From positions 12,421,501 through 12,485,500 of the forward strand of contig NC_016131.3 in the NCBI RefSeq assembly GCF_000005505.3: 64,000 nt of DNA. Direction: 5' to 3'. A program made the translations under genes and the position numbers. How positions within the stretch are numbered: the first letter of the stretch is position 1; every line of letters begins with the position of its first letter. The stretch comes from Brachypodium distachyon. Taxonomy: Eukaryota > Streptophyta > Magnoliopsida > Poales > Poaceae. The notes beneath the pieces are model-generated. The model made no database searches. It worked only from the letters and a program-made list of their open reading frames with translations, and was not told the DNA's origin. Below are positions 12,038 through 23,699 of this stretch, in pieces.

Positions 12038-13137
12038 CTAGCTGAAATGTCTGTTCGTTGCAACGGAACAACAAAATAAAATTAGACACTAAAAGACATG
12101 AATTAAAAAAATTCCTTGCTTTTTTGATGACCACCAAACATCCCTTTTAAATAGGCTTTTCGAAAATTTTATCTGATCTCTTAGAAGACAACAATAACTT
12201 TCATTTTGAAAATTATGTACTCCCTCCGTTTCATATTAAGTGCCGAAATATTACATTTGTCTAGACGTATTTTAGTATATAGATACGCCCATTGTTAGGA
12301 AGGGAGTACAAAATTCTCCATAAATCATCTAGAAACAAAATCGTGAAATCCTAAACTGAGGTCCTGTTCCGCCGTTCCACTCATATTTTCAGCAATTTTT
12401 CACATGTTTGAACAGATAGTTTTTCGCCCATGCATTACTACATCAATAAAACACAGCACATGTTTAACATTGCCCTAATGACCTCTAGATTATCTCCAAT
12501 CTTAACATCCAGTAACGAACAACGTAATTCTTGCCCTAGAAGCGCGCACACACACAAGCAGCAGCGCCCATTCCCTGTTTCCTCAGCATGAGCAGCAGCA
12601 GTGTCCATCCTCTGTCTCTCGGCACGAGCAGAAGCAGCGCCCGATCCCCTCGTTCCTTAGCACAACTGCACGTGCATCAGCAGCTCTGCGCCATCCCCTT
12701 GTTTCTCAGCACAAGCAGCAGCAGCCCTTCCCTCGTCCAAATCTCCCATTGACGGCGCCACAACCTCATCTTCCCAGTGTGCCGACGCCTCCCCATGTGG
12801 TGGCCCGACCTCCTCGATATGGCGACCAGGAGGAGCGGCGGTGCCCGAAACCGCGCGGCGCAGGCATGCGGCAGCGGCAGAAGCGGGGCGACGGCGGCAG
12901 AGGCGGTGCGGCATAGGCGGCAGCGCACAGGAGCGGCGGCTGGGCAGAGGTCGAGCGGCTGCTAGACCTGGGCCGCGACGACGGGAGGGGTGGGGACCGG
13001 CGGGCCCAGCGAGCTTTGTCAGGAGGGGTTTTTCTTTTTTCGTTCTGAGGCGTTGGCATAAGAAAGTTTGACTGACGACCAAACTGCGTGGTGAATTGAA
13101 GGTCCGTATGTTTTAGATAGGTATATAAATATATTGA
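12038..13137 (-). mobile_element. Non-autonomous Helitron, copy 2
   Basis: Same family and orientation as 6453-7964. The minus-strand 5' end is TCAATATATTTATATACC, then CTATCTAAAACATACGGACC, after an A. The 3' end has CCGTTGCAACGAACAG, then ACATTTCAG and CTAG before a T. Length 1100 bp. The first 200 bp from the right-hand structure inward also match copy 1 (ACAACAAAATAAAAT, CACCAAA.ATCCCTTT). The middle (about 12540-13060) is very GC-rich and repetitive (AGCAGCAGC, GCGGCGG) with overlapping frames on both strands. It may be captured host sequence, but no gene is identifiable. A Stowaway MITE is nested at 12220-12306. Confidence 0.8.
12220..12306. mobile_element. Stowaway MITE nested in Helitron copy 2
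   Basis: 87 bp with TA at 12218-12219 and 12307-12308. Left end CTCCCTCCGTTTCATATTAAG; right end GGAAGGGAG. Its left flank TTTTGAAAATTATG matches Helitron copy 1 near 6633-6648, which lacks the MITE. Confidence 0.85.
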
Positions 13138-13539
13138 TCAAATGCGGTCGTCGTTCGTGTACCGTACCATACACAGCTCAACTCCATGCAAGACCGGAAC
13201 ATATTGGTGAAAACTACTCATTTTTACTACGAGACTGCTCAAGAGTAATTTCAAAGTTATACGAAAAACGCTCATTTTTGAACCGCGGATTACAAAAGCC
13301 ACTCAGTTAGGTGTCTCGGTCGAACATATGTATAACCCATGAAATAAAAGAAAAACACTAGACGACATTAGTAGGACCAGATACCAGATTATTGGATGCA
13401 GCCGGGGAGCATTAGTGGAGCCTGGGCAAAGTGTATGCTCTTCATATTAAAATAAAGTTTCCGCATAAAATTTAATTTACTAATTTAATCATCATGTTTA
13501 TTTTTATTCTATATATGAGTTCAATTAAGAAGACTAGCC
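13138..13539. other. No gene recognised
   Basis: Between Helitron copy 2 and the LINE-like tail; no supported coding frame or repeat end was seen. Confidence 0.4.
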
Positions 13540-13926
13540 CGCCACGTGGGACCACCGGGCGGTGGCTCCGCCCATGGTAACGGGTGGTCGAAGCCTCAAC
13601 TGGTTTTGTATCTAGTTCTATTGATGTTGATTTAATACAACGGGTTGAATTGCATGAGCAATAGCTCCTAGAGATGTTGGCGGGATCAGAACTCCATGTC
13701 TGTTGGATTGTCGTGGTTGCTTGGTAGATCAAACTGCCTCGGATTTTCTTCAAGAAAGATCTCAATCTTGTCTTCCACGGATCCAGAAGAAAGACATGTT
13801 CTGGTTTTGAGGCCTGGATCTTAGCCTTTAGATGACTAGCCTTTCTTTTTCATCTTTTTGTACATATACTTTTCATTAATATATGACAGTAGGTTTTTGC
13901 CTACTGTCTTTCAACTTCAAAAAAAA
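13540..13926 (+). mobile_element. Probable LINE 3'-tail fragment
   Basis: The sequence ends with a plus-strand tail typical of plant non-LTR elements: TTTTCATTAATATATGACAG, a short inverted pair AGTAGG...CCTACT, then an eight-base A run (13919-13926). No reverse transcriptase frame is present, so the copy is 5'-truncated and its left limit is a guess. Confidence 0.4.
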
Positions 13927-14160
13927 TTCTAACAAGTGGCGTCGAAGCCCAGATACCCGAATACTCGATGGACTCATTATGACCGGGTCATGGTTGGTAG
14001 GCTAGAACGCCAGTGTTTGCGGGCATATGGTGACCAATTCTTGAGAGGGAGATTTATTAGGTTTAGTTTCACATCAATTGTGCGAGGAGGAAAATATCGA
14101 CTTATAAAGGAGAGGATAACTCTTCCCATTAGGTTGGTATTCCCTCCTTTTTAAATTGTA

Positions 14161-14394
14161 CTCCCTCTGTTCCATAATATAACGTGCGCACATATTTGAG
14201 ATTGTTTTGACCATCAATTAGACTAACAAAATTTGAATTACGTATTATAAAAGTTATGCGATTGGGCCTTTCTTTCATATATGAATCCAGTAGTATAATT
14301 TTTATAACATATAATTTACATTTTGTTGGTGTAATTGATGGTCAAAGTTAGACCTCAAAATGCGTAGGCGCGTTATATTATGGGACGGAGGAAG
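14161..14394. mobile_element. TA-flanked MITE
   Basis: 234 bp. Left end CTCCCTCTGTTCCATAATATA pairs with right end TATATTATGGGACGGAGGAAG (one strand apart). TA dinucleotides lie on both sides. Inner inverted matches include GACCATCAATTAG / TAATTGATGGTC. Confidence 0.88.
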
Positions 14395-14439
14395 TAAGAC
14401 ACATCTCCTAATTCACATTAACCGATGAATGCATGCTTA

Positions 14440-14723
14440 GAGCAAGATTAATAATAGAGCCGGCTGCAGGCTATTAGTCCATGACATGTCATGTATAGTC
14501 AATACACCAGCCAACATGTATAATAAGTTATCTATAAGGATGTACTACATTATTAATACATGGCCCACATCTCACTCTCACAGGGAGTCTAGGGGCACGT
14601 GTTGCAGTCGGCTGTTAGCTCAACCCGCTTCTCTCTTTTCTCCTTCTCTCTTCATTCCAACTCAGCAAAAATATAGTATTTAAAGCCTTAAAGCCTGCCT
14701 ACATCACCCTATTGTACCTGCTC
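14440..14723. mobile_element. Tourist/Harbinger-like MITE with TTA duplication
   Basis: 284 bp between TTA (14437-14439) and TTA (14724-14726). The imperfect terminal inverted repeats are GAGCAAGATTAATAATAG and CTATTGTACCTGCTC. The body (GCCGGCTGCAGGCTATTAG, TTAATACATGGCCCAC) resembles a widespread grass MITE family. Confidence 0.75.
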
Positions 14724-14748
14724 TTAGGTGCTAGACTAATCATCGATA

Positions 14749-14861
14749 CTCCCTCCGTCTTATATTACTTGTCTCAAATTTGACCAAATATGGATATATC
14801 TATGTTTAAAAAGCGTCTAGATACATGTAATATTTCGACAAGTAATTTCGGACGGAAGGAG
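14749..14861. mobile_element. Stowaway MITE
   Basis: 113 bp with flanking TA on both sides. The ends CTCCCTCCGTCTTATATTAC and GTAATTTCGGACGGAAGGAG are inverted. The internal AAAAGCGTCTAGATACATGT is shared with the MITE at 10673. Confidence 0.88.
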
Positions 14862-15304
14862 TAAAACATTTATGCATACATGTTTTCTCCGTATGGCAGA
14901 GGACGAACAAAATTATTGGTGTGGCAAAATTCAAAGCAAGAAAGTAAAAAAGAAAGAGGAATCAGTTCAAGATTTTTTTAGAGCAATCAACACACTATGA
15001 AAAGCCGATCCATCGTTGCTCTCCTCAATGGTGTTGCTGCCTTTTTTTGGTCTTCCATGATCAATTGCTTAGGAGGTAATTGCACCACCAACCCAATAAT
15101 TTGAGATGTGGGATGATTTTAGTCCAAATGCGAGAGCATTTTAGTCCAATTAGTCTAAATTGGACACGTGAGAGCAACATGGAGTCCCGTTGGGCCCGTA
15201 GAAATTTCACAAAAAGGCTACCTGGACTGGAACAGTTTGTACACAGGTCTCCGGTACACAGCGAAAGTCTGGTCGGCTGCTCGGTTTCCGTCGACTGTGA
15301 CGGG

Positions 15305-15384
15305 CAGGGTGTCGGGATAGTCCCGGCCGTCGTCTAGTCCTCGTCAGGGTGTCGGGATAGTCCCGGCCGTCGTCTAGTCCTCGT
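15305..15384 (+). repeat. Perfect 40-bp tandem duplication
   Basis: Units 15305-15344 and 15345-15384 are identical, each beginning CAGGGTGTCGGGATAGTCCC and ending TCTAGTCCTCGT. The region is GC-rich (about 15270-15470) in AT-rich surroundings and runs into a short frame NYDGHDLALYGSNRG, which looks like a coding fragment I cannot assign. Confidence 0.9.
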
Positions 15385-16789
15385 TCCTGCTCGACGGCGC
15401 CATGAACTACGACGGCCACGACCTCGCGCTCTACGGCAGCAACCGCGGGAAGCTCCATCAACTACGGTTGGTTTGGACCTCTAAACAATCCACATCTCAA
15501 CTTTTAAAACCAGTTTTTTCCATTTTACAAGAAGTTGAACTAGAATGCTTTTACCTCTCAAGTTGTTAGGCCAGTGCTGCAATTAACTCGTTGCTTAACC
15601 ATGGCTCACTCGCACCAATAGTCTCTTCGCAGTTTAAAACATGGCAAAAAGGGCCGAAAGCCTAGTCCAGACAACAGATAAGGCTTTATGCTACGTCAGA
15701 AAAAGTATTCACATCGCTTTTGGAGGATAAAGGGTATTAGTGACTTAATTAAGGGATGACTAATACCATAGCTTGCCACGTAAGGTCATCCACCCCTGCT
15801 TTCTTTGACCATTGGTTGGTTTCACATTGGGAACCACGAATCTTCTTCTACCCTAAAATGTATAATTTGTCTTATGTCTTATTTATAACTTACTCAACGC
15901 ATTGGACACTTCCTCGGAGTATGTATGATGAACAGATTAAAGTATCATCATCGATGATGTCAAATAAAGATCATCTGTGAAATACATTTTTACAATATCT
16001 TTTTTGACACTATATATGTTATATTTCTTGAAAAAAAATTGATCAAATTTAAAAACGTTTGACTTTCAATAAAAGTTATCCGTCCTACATTCTAGAATAA
16101 ACGGAGTACTATTGGAGATGTCCCCTTATTATACCAAGTTTGGGTCCTTAGAGCTGGTACAAGCTCTACATGGCTACGTCCAGCTTGTTTTTAACCATCT
16201 CAAGAATAAGTTACAAAGTTATGTCGTACGAAATGTTAGATTAGATTGTATCTACGGTTTGGATCTTTAGAGGTGGGTACAAGCCCTACCGGAACCAGGG
16301 TTATCGATAAGATAATTCGGCTTGATCTTGTGCAATGAGAGTTGACTTGCTCTTTCGCAATGTTCTCTGTCATCTTGCGGCTGGCGCTGACCAAATAATG
16401 TCATCTCATTTTTCCTTTAAGAAACAAAAATATAAAAACAGACTAGCATACACACTCATACACTTTTCCCTATGAAAACACACATGCACATCCTATCCTA
16501 ATGATGACCTCCGAAAGACTAAACCGATAACCACAACGCATGCTACAGCACGGGTGAACAACATTTTCATTCATTTACCTCGGATCATCCTCAGCAGATA
16601 TCCTGTTCCACCGCCGCCTGAGAAGAATGCCTGGTGTGTGGTAAGCAACACCCAACGTCCCAACGTCCCAACGTGAACTCGTGCCTCATACGCAGATATT
16701 TTCCCCTGCCCGGAAATGTTTTTGTTCACTTATTGAATTGCATCGGCTAAACTAGTAACACTCTCCAGTCCAGCATCCATCTTCCACCA
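15385..16789. other. No gene recognised; 5' flank of the PPR gene
   Basis: After the coding-like fragment that ends near 15470, the rest is AT-rich. A short CCCAACGT triplication lies at about 16649-16675. No TATA box stands out upstream of 16790. Confidence 0.45.
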
Positions 16790-18742
16790 ATGCCGGTATT
16801 TCCTCCTCCAACCCCATGTGCGCTCAACTCGACCTCCAGCCCCGCCCGCGACCTGTTCGACGCTATTCCTCACCGGAATGCGAAGCCGGTGCCATGTCGG
16901 CGTCGGACCCGCCGCCACGGCGGCCGCACCACCATCTCGTCCTCGTCACCCACCTTGTCCGCCGCCCGAGACCGAATCGCCGACGACCCCACGCCCCGCT
17001 TATTCTCCGCTCTATTCAAGGCCGCCTCGTCCGCTTCCCCCTCCATGGGCGCGCAGCTCCACGCGCAGGCCGTCGTCCGCGGCTTCTTGGACGATGCGGG
17101 TAGCATCATCCTCCCCACCGCTATTCTCAACTTCTACGCGTCATGTCGGGAGCCCGACCTCGCGCGGCGGGTGTTCGACGCAATGGCGTGCACGAATGCC
17201 GTCACCTGGAACGCGCTCATCAAGGGATACGCGCAGGCGGGTCGCAGGGAGGAGGCGCTGGAGCTCTTCCTAGCCATGAGGAGACAGAGCCATGTCGCTC
17301 CCGACAGGTATACGTTCCCAGCGTTGCTGTCGGGCATTGGCAGGGAGCAAGGGGGCGGCTGCATGCAAGAACTCGGGGGAGCCGTGCACGGGCAAGCAAT
17401 CAAATCTGGGCTGAACAGAGATCCATTTGTGGGAGCTTCGCTCGTTTCTATGTACGCAGCTAGAGGGGCACTGGACGAAGTGAAGGTTGTCTTTGATGAT
17501 GTAGATACTTTGGACCCAGTTGTCTGGTCTTCTTTGATCTCTGCCTATGTGAACTGCAAGGAGGAAGAGGGTGCTCTCCTAACTTTCTACAGGATGTTGT
17601 GTCGAGATATTAAACCGAGGCAGTTCGTGTACTCGAGCATGTTTGCTGTCTGTGGGAGCATGTCAATGCTGGAGATGGGCAGGCAAGTTCATGCCCACAG
17701 CCTGAAGAGCAATACTGACAAGGATGCTGCAATGACGAATGCACTTTTGACCATGTACTCGGATTGTGGATGCATTAGAGATGCACTGAGAGTCTTCAAT
17801 TCAAACGATATTGTGGATGTAGTATCCTACAATTCTATAATTTTGGCTCTTGGGCAGCATGGACACCCGAAAGAAGCAACTGAGCTTTACAGGCAGATGA
17901 ACTGTGCTGGTCTGATGCCGGATGATGTCACATTATTGAATCTTCTTTCTGCTTTCAATCATGCTGGTCTTGTTCATGAAGGCTTGCATATCTTCAACTC
18001 CATGTTGGATATGGAGGGTATAAAACCAACATATCAACATTATGCCTGTGTTGCTGACATGTTGGCTCGATCAGGACAAATCGGGGAAGCCATGAAAACA
18101 ATTTATGAAATGCCCTTTGAAGCTGAAGCACCATTATGGAGGATTATTCTGGGTGCTTGTAGCAAACACCGTGACATTAGAACTGGTACAAAGATTGCAG
18201 AAATGCTGTTTGAGATGGAACCTTATGAAGCCACAAATTATATACTACTTGGTAATATCTACACGAGGTTAGGGAGGTGGACAGAAGCAGAAAAGGTTAG
18301 AAATATGATGGAAAAGAGAGGTATAGATAGGGATGATGCATTTAGTTGGATTGAGATCAGCCAGAGGACACATAGATTTGGTGTTGATGACCGTTCACAC
18401 CCCATCTCCAGAGAGATATACAGGAATTTGGATAGGTTAATAGGTAGTATCAAGGTTGCAGGTTATGTCCCTGATATCAGTTTTGCTGCACACAACATAA
18501 AAAAAGACAGAAGAGAAGAATCACTACATTACCACTGTGAAAAACTGGCCTTTGCTTTTGGGGATTTGGCCACTCCTTCAGGAGACACTCTCCGCATCAT
18601 GAAGAACCTTCGTGTTTGCGGTGATTGCCATTGTGCATACAAATACTTCTCCCTTATCACAGGAAGAGAAATAATACTGAGAGATAATCACAGGTTTCAT
18701 CATTTCAACAAGGGGGCTTGTTCATGTGGTGATTATTGGTGA
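16790..18742 (+). CDS. Pentatricopeptide repeat protein, PLS class with DYW domain
   Basis: Intronless, 650 residues, with a Ser/Pro/Arg-rich N-terminus compatible with organelle import. About ten PPR motifs run through residues 80-500, with typical PLS phrases (VTWNALIKGYAQAGRREEAL, VVWSSLISAYV, VSYNSIILALGQHG, LMPDDVTLLNLLSA). E/E+ motifs follow (ATNYILLGNIYTRLGRWTEA), then a complete DYW domain. The DYW deaminase signature is present: HCE at 582-584, CGDCH at 610-614, CSC at 644-646 and the terminal DYW. Such proteins bind specific organellar transcripts and carry out or assist C-to-U RNA editing. The target site cannot be read from sequence. The first ATG of the frame is used. An in-frame start is well supported because PPR homology begins only near residue 80, leaving room for a transit peptide. 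Confidence 0.93.
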   Translation: MPVFPPPTPCALNSTSSPARDLFDAIPHRNAKPVPCRRRTRRHGGRTTISSSSPTLSAARDRIADDPTPRLFSALFKAASSASPSMGAQLHAQAVVRGFLDDAGSIILPTAILNFYASCREPDLARRVFDAMACTNAVTWNALIKGYAQAGRREEALELFLAMRRQSHVAPDRYTFPALLSGIGREQGGGCMQELGGAVHGQAIKSGLNRDPFVGASLVSMYAARGALDEVKVVFDDVDTLDPVVWSSLISAYVNCKEEEGALLTFYRMLCRDIKPRQFVYSSMFAVCGSMSMLEMGRQVHAHSLKSNTDKDAAMTNALLTMYSDCGCIRDALRVFNSNDIVDVVSYNSIILALGQHGHPKEATELYRQMNCAGLMPDDVTLLNLLSAFNHAGLVHEGLHIFNSMLDMEGIKPTYQHYACVADMLARSGQIGEAMKTIYEMPFEAEAPLWRIILGACSKHRDIRTGTKIAEMLFEMEPYEATNYILLGNIYTRLGRWTEAEKVRNMMEKRGIDRDDAFSWIEISQRTHRFGVDDRSHPISREIYRNLDRLIGSIKVAGYVPDISFAAHNIKKDRREESLHYHCEKLAFAFGDLATPSGDTLRIMKNLRVCGDCHCAYKYFSLITGREIILRDNHRFHHFNKGACSCGDYW

Positions 18743-18792
18743 TGGATAAAAAAAATCTTCTTTTGTTCTCCGGCCATGCATCGTAACATGTA

Positions 18793-18880
18793 CTCCCTCC
18801 GTCCCGTATTAAGTGACGAAATATTACATGTATTTAGACTCTTTTTAGGTATAGATACATCCATCTTTGGGGACTAATAA
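18793..18880. repeat. Stowaway MITE, right end lost
   Basis: TA followed by CTCCCTCCGTCCCGTATTAAG and the usual internal words (ATATTACATGTATTTAGAC, ATAGATACATCCATC). No matching right terminus is visible. It lies 50 bp after the PPR stop codon. Confidence 0.75.
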
Positions 18881-20850
18881 TCTATACAACTGGTTTAATA
18901 TGTGTTGAGCTTCCATTCCACAACTAAATTACTCAAAAGCTAGAGTGAACAAAAAGGAGTTCTCAAAATTCCCTCAATAACTCGAGTTTCACACCTCATT
19001 TCTCGCCTGAGCCAACCGCAATCATTAAAACAATGTTTCCTGAAATTGTGCCTGCAAGGTCTTTAACTCTGACCCTTAGGTTCAGATACAATGCCGAGAT
19101 CCATTTACTAATGAATTCACTTAAAAGTTCAAGATTTTGATGAAAGGTTGATAACCTACTCAGACTTTAATAGTATATATTGGGACCTCATCTTGTTTCG
19201 CAGATGGGCTCTTGATTTTTAAGGCAGTTTCAAACTAAATTATAGAATTTATGTATCAGGAACTCAGTTTTATGATCCTGCAAACCACATGAACTGAGGC
19301 AATAGGTCTTCTATCTTGCATGCTGCATTTTTGAAACAGTGATGAACTCAACACCATGGGTTCCCTTCATCTTCACGAAGAGAAAAATATACGGTTCCTG
19401 ACAATGTAAATTCGAGTCTGGACTACTTTTACTCTTTTGGATTTTTTTTTGTTTATATTAGCTCTTTTTTGTACAAAAATTGCGATCGTTTTTTTTAAAT
19501 GCTTCAACCAGTTCATGCTCAAGAAATTGTTGTGCATCACTCATCAAGAATGACCTTTCGGTTTCCACCCTATAGAAGTTCTTCCAATGTGTTAATCTTG
19601 ATATACCTTGTAATTTGTAAAGGGAATTTTACTGGCATTTGCAGCAATTGAGGATGCACTATTGAATCTATGTAAGTGAACAGATATTACCTGGATTTCA
19701 TCAAATAACATAGTTAGTAAAAAATTGGTTGTCAAACAAGCATAAGATGGGATTGTCCACATTTTATAGTGTGGACAGTGAAAAATATCCAAGCAGATTA
19801 AACACTTCTATTTATTTTCTTTGCTTTACAGTTCTGCTATTTGCAGGAGAATAAAACGATGCCAAGGTGTTCAAGGCTGTCAATATTTAAAATTAAGCAC
19901 AAGTCTGGTGATTCTATTATTACCGGTCATTAAAAAATCTTCCTTGCCGTGTTTCCATATTCTGTGTATAGCAAATGGAACATGCACTCAGATTGTATTA
20001 TCCTTGATCGACAAGTAAACATTATCGAGTTGACAAGCTGTAAATGATGCTCATACGATACTCCTTACACCACAAGTATGTTCTGCTGCTCTCTCTTTTT
20101 TTCTCGACATATAGGTTCAAATATCTAGGGAAAAGGAATAAGTAGTAGTTTATAAATTTCGTAAGAGCTTGTTTCGTGTGCCATAGTTATCCAATTAGGG
20201 GATAAGATCTCTAAATAAGGGATTAGATCCAGGCAGTTAGGCAAGATAAGATTTTTTTTAGGAGCCAAGTTATCCATTGACCTATATAAGAGAGGACATG
20301 TGCTCTGTTCTAATCAAGCAATTAATCAAAATAGTCTTTTACTATTTGGGTAGTTTAGTCCTGAAAAGTTATTTCCGAAGGATAGGAAGTTGTACTACTT
20401 GTACTCAGTACCCAAGGTTTAGCCATGCTTTAGATTGTTTGGGACTGCATTTGTTCGTCATAATGTCTCTCTGTAGTCCCTTTATCCTCTAACCTTTAGG
20501 TGTAGTTATTCTCATGTGTCTCACCACTAGAACTCAATATTATTTATCGTTTGACATTAAAGAATGTCACCTTGCCATGTTCTAATCACAGAAGAGAAAC
20601 TTCTCGTACAATGATCAGACAAATTATCTTGCGATTACCAAGGTGGAGTTTCCAAAGACCATCTTCAAGAGAGATAGAACTTCTATGTACAAAGTGTTAG
20701 GATTAGTTATTTGTCTGGCATGCAAGTTGGTGTCACAAATTTAGTTGCAGCATACACTCAAGTGCAAGACACACATGATTGCAAGAATGTCAATCAGCAC
20801 TACAGAATGCAATTCCATGCTTGCAATCTGCCAACAAAATTATGTACATG
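18881..20850. other. No gene recognised
   Basis: AT-rich DNA with only short, non-conserved open frames on both strands. It holds the 3' flanks of the convergent PPR and formiminotransferase genes. Confidence 0.5.
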
Positions 20851-22391
20851 TCAATCAGCAGCAGAGACCATCTTGAAGTACCTTTCTAGCATCATATCCT
20901 TGGATAAGTCGGTGAAGTAACCCTTGTCAACCTCAAGTCCTTGCTCTGCTGCAATCTGCTCCACCAGCCACTGAACCTGCTCAGCACCGACATGATCTGG
21001 ATCCAACAAGCATGCAATCTCCGTGCAATTGTCGCCATGGAATAGGGCGAGTGCTTGCACTGTCGGGAACCCTCCACTCCGCCCGGTCACCCTTCGAGTG
21101 ATCCTCCTCACTGTTGGGACATCCTTACAAAGGATTGGTACATTATAGCTCTCAACAAAAGGTTTTGCTCCGACCATTGTGGCACCTCTTTCACGAGGAA
21201 CTTGAGTTGGGCCCTCATCTGGCTTCATTGGCAGAGTATCAGGGAGCACCTGACCTGCCCACTTGATGCCCTTGTGATTTGGTCGGTAGTAACCGAGCTC
21301 ACGTCGTATGGCACTAACACTCTTGCCGGTGGGGTGTGCTGCCGCATACAGAAACACCGGGACTGCATTCAAAAGGGGGAGGGGAGACGATCAAATTATC
21401 TGTACAGCATAGCATCTCATCTGTTATTTATGGAAAAGCTTGTCAAATTTAACACACCTTGTAAGCCATTGCCAATGTCAGACGCCAACAGCTTAGCCAG
21501 CTGAGCAGCATCCTCCATTGTGGCTGCTTGACTCAAGGGGTGGAACGACATGTCATCAACGACGCCGATCCTAGGATGAGTTCCGCAGTGCACTTCAAGG
21601 TTTATGTTTGAAAATGCAGCCTCAATCATTGCCAACAATACCTTCCTGATTGGGCTAAATATAACTTCACCAGTTGAGCTATTGCTGATAATATAGGAGA
21701 CAAGTGTGTAGCGGACGCGGTTGTAGTACTCATCCTCGAACTTGCTGAGCAAAACTACCTCAGGGTCTTTTTGGCCTATGCGACTGATTGCATCAACAAC
21801 CATCGCATTTTGGCTTTCAGAAATGTAGAGCTTGCAGCAGATAACCTTTGAGTGCATCATGCTGAGCTTTGCCTTTACCTTTGCCTTTGGAGCAGATGAA
21901 CAAAATAGCAATTCAGGTGAGGACAGATTGTAATTTGCAAGGGTTTTTCCCTTCTAAATGGTACTGTACCGTTTAATTCCAAGTGACAGGTAAAGGTAAC
22001 TGAATGCATAATTGATCCAGAGACAGCAGAAATCATCTAAGCTTTCACATTTTTGTTAAGAAACAAATACTGTATTTACAGAGTGAAGTTCGTCCAGTAT
22101 ATCTGATAGAATTTATACTCCTTAATTGCAGACTTGGAGAACCGTAGATTAACAAAGGTATTTAAAGTGCCACAACTGGTGGTTCCTTAGAAGACATGAA
22201 GAAGAACAAATCTCCATGAGATTGTCTGCAGATTTTCTTTTGGTGTGAGTGTGACGCACAGAAATTAGAAAGTCATGACTGAAATCTCTCTGTTCTAACC
22301 CTCAATCATCTAAATCTTTGTTGAAATCGTCAGGTACTGGGGGCGACTGCTGGGTATGAGAACATACCTGATCGGTGTGCTTGTTCTCCAT
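20851..22391 (-). CDS. Formiminotransferase-domain protein (FTCD N-terminal domain-like)
   Basis: Minus strand, three exons: 22368-22391 (MENKHTDQ), 21458-21884, 20851-21362, giving about 320 residues. Homology starts at CCKLYISESQN and runs to the end (ERYFKMVSAAD). The segment VHCGTHPRIGVVDD, with H111 in GTHPR, matches the active-site region of glutamate formiminotransferases. GYYRPNHKGIKWAGQ and the C-terminal DPDHVGAEQVQWLVEQIA block are typical of the plant stand-alone family. FTCD moves a formimino group to tetrahydrofolate, but plant members lack the cyclodeaminase half and their true substrate is unclear. The second intron has phase 1 (LQ|VPVF). The short first exon is inferred from a good ATG, a GT donor and frame agreement. 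The alternative is initiation at the tandem ATGs at 21855-21860. Confidence 0.88.
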
Positions 22392-22394
22392 GAT

Positions 22395-22446
22395 TTCTTC
22401 AGCTCCCTCTCCCTCTCCCTCCCCCCCTCTCTCTCTATCTCTCTCA
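22395..22446 (-). promoter_or_regulatory. GA-rich 5' leader or promoter tract
   Basis: On the minus strand this is a long GAGAGA/GGGAGA tract directly upstream of the inferred start at 22391. Such CT/GA tracts are common in plant leaders and core promoters. Confidence 0.45.
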
Positions 22447-22449
22447 CTT

Positions 22450-23699
22450 TGGCCCTCTCGCTCCTCTATAATGTGCAGTGCTAGAGCAATGCCTTCTTAT
22501 GGCTCACCGAAGTTGCTTGCAAGAAACCCTTTTGTTCCCTTCTTGTTCGTTTCCGAGTAAGCCCACAATGGAAGGGTACAGCCTGTGCTCTTTCAGCTTT
22601 ATGACTCAGCAGTCCCCTACATAGTTATCGTTGGTTCCACAGCAGCATGCCACCGCCCACTGGAAACATTATTCTGAAGCACACGGTAATATGTTATTGC
22701 CTCTTAAGCTGCATCACCGATTGAATCGCTTAGTTCATTATTTCTAAGTGTGGTCTCTTACTCTAGCCTAATCCTTATTTCATTACTTTGGGATAACGAA
22801 ATCTTGTCTGTTACCCCTCCTCTCGTGGCCAGTACAATATCATTGTCCACCTTGAAGCACACGGTTTCGTCAAAAACCATTTCTAGAAGGGACGCGATGA
22901 TTGCTCTCTGTCCATCTCAGAATTGCCAAAATGAAATGTCCTGTAAGGATCAGCTTGTGACGTTTATGTCGATTTTTGCTGATTTTATGCATCAGCTAAT
23001 TAATTCCCTGGAGACGTGTAACCGAGACTACTCGGATCTGAGTGTGCCTGCATTATGCTAAGATTAGAGATCAGGCCCTCTATAATTGATGAATAGCTTC
23101 ACTGATACTCGAATTCCTTTTCTCTTGCAGGCTGCATACCAAATTGGCATAGCTTTTGCTTCCGTTTCTCCCTTACAAATGCCACAAATTGTTCCAAAGA
23201 CCTGACTTTCTAAGTTGCTTTAAGCAAAAGCTTGCCAAATGTTGTTTCTGACGGCAGCGAGAGAGAAACGGGCTTTGCCAAAGGGGCCTTCGTCTGGGAG
23301 GCTGAGCGCGTCTCATGACTCATGAGAGGACAAACCGAGATTGATCCTGTGGATAAAGAAAGCAAAACGTGTGATGGAGAACGGGACAAAATTCTGACCT
23401 GTATCGATTGTCGCGCTGCACAGGCTACTGTATCATCCGTTCGGTGCCCTATGGATAGGACTAACATTTTTCTCAGCTAGTGGCTGTGCTGGTGTACGTG
23501 CCGATCACGTGGGTGCTAGGAAAGCATTGTGATCTGGAAATGAGCGGTCGTTTTCCACGTTGAGATGGTACCATGCACCACTGTGAACTGTAGCAGTAGG
23601 TGCCAGAGCCTGTTCACTTTTGTTTTGGTGAATTGGGCATGGCCGATTGGACGAATGTAGCTTGAAACGTGTGAACTGACATGACGTAGGTTCACTTAC
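22450..23699. other. No gene recognised
   Basis: Upstream region of the minus-strand formiminotransferase gene. Short frames only, no family match and no clear repeat ends. Confidence 0.45.
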
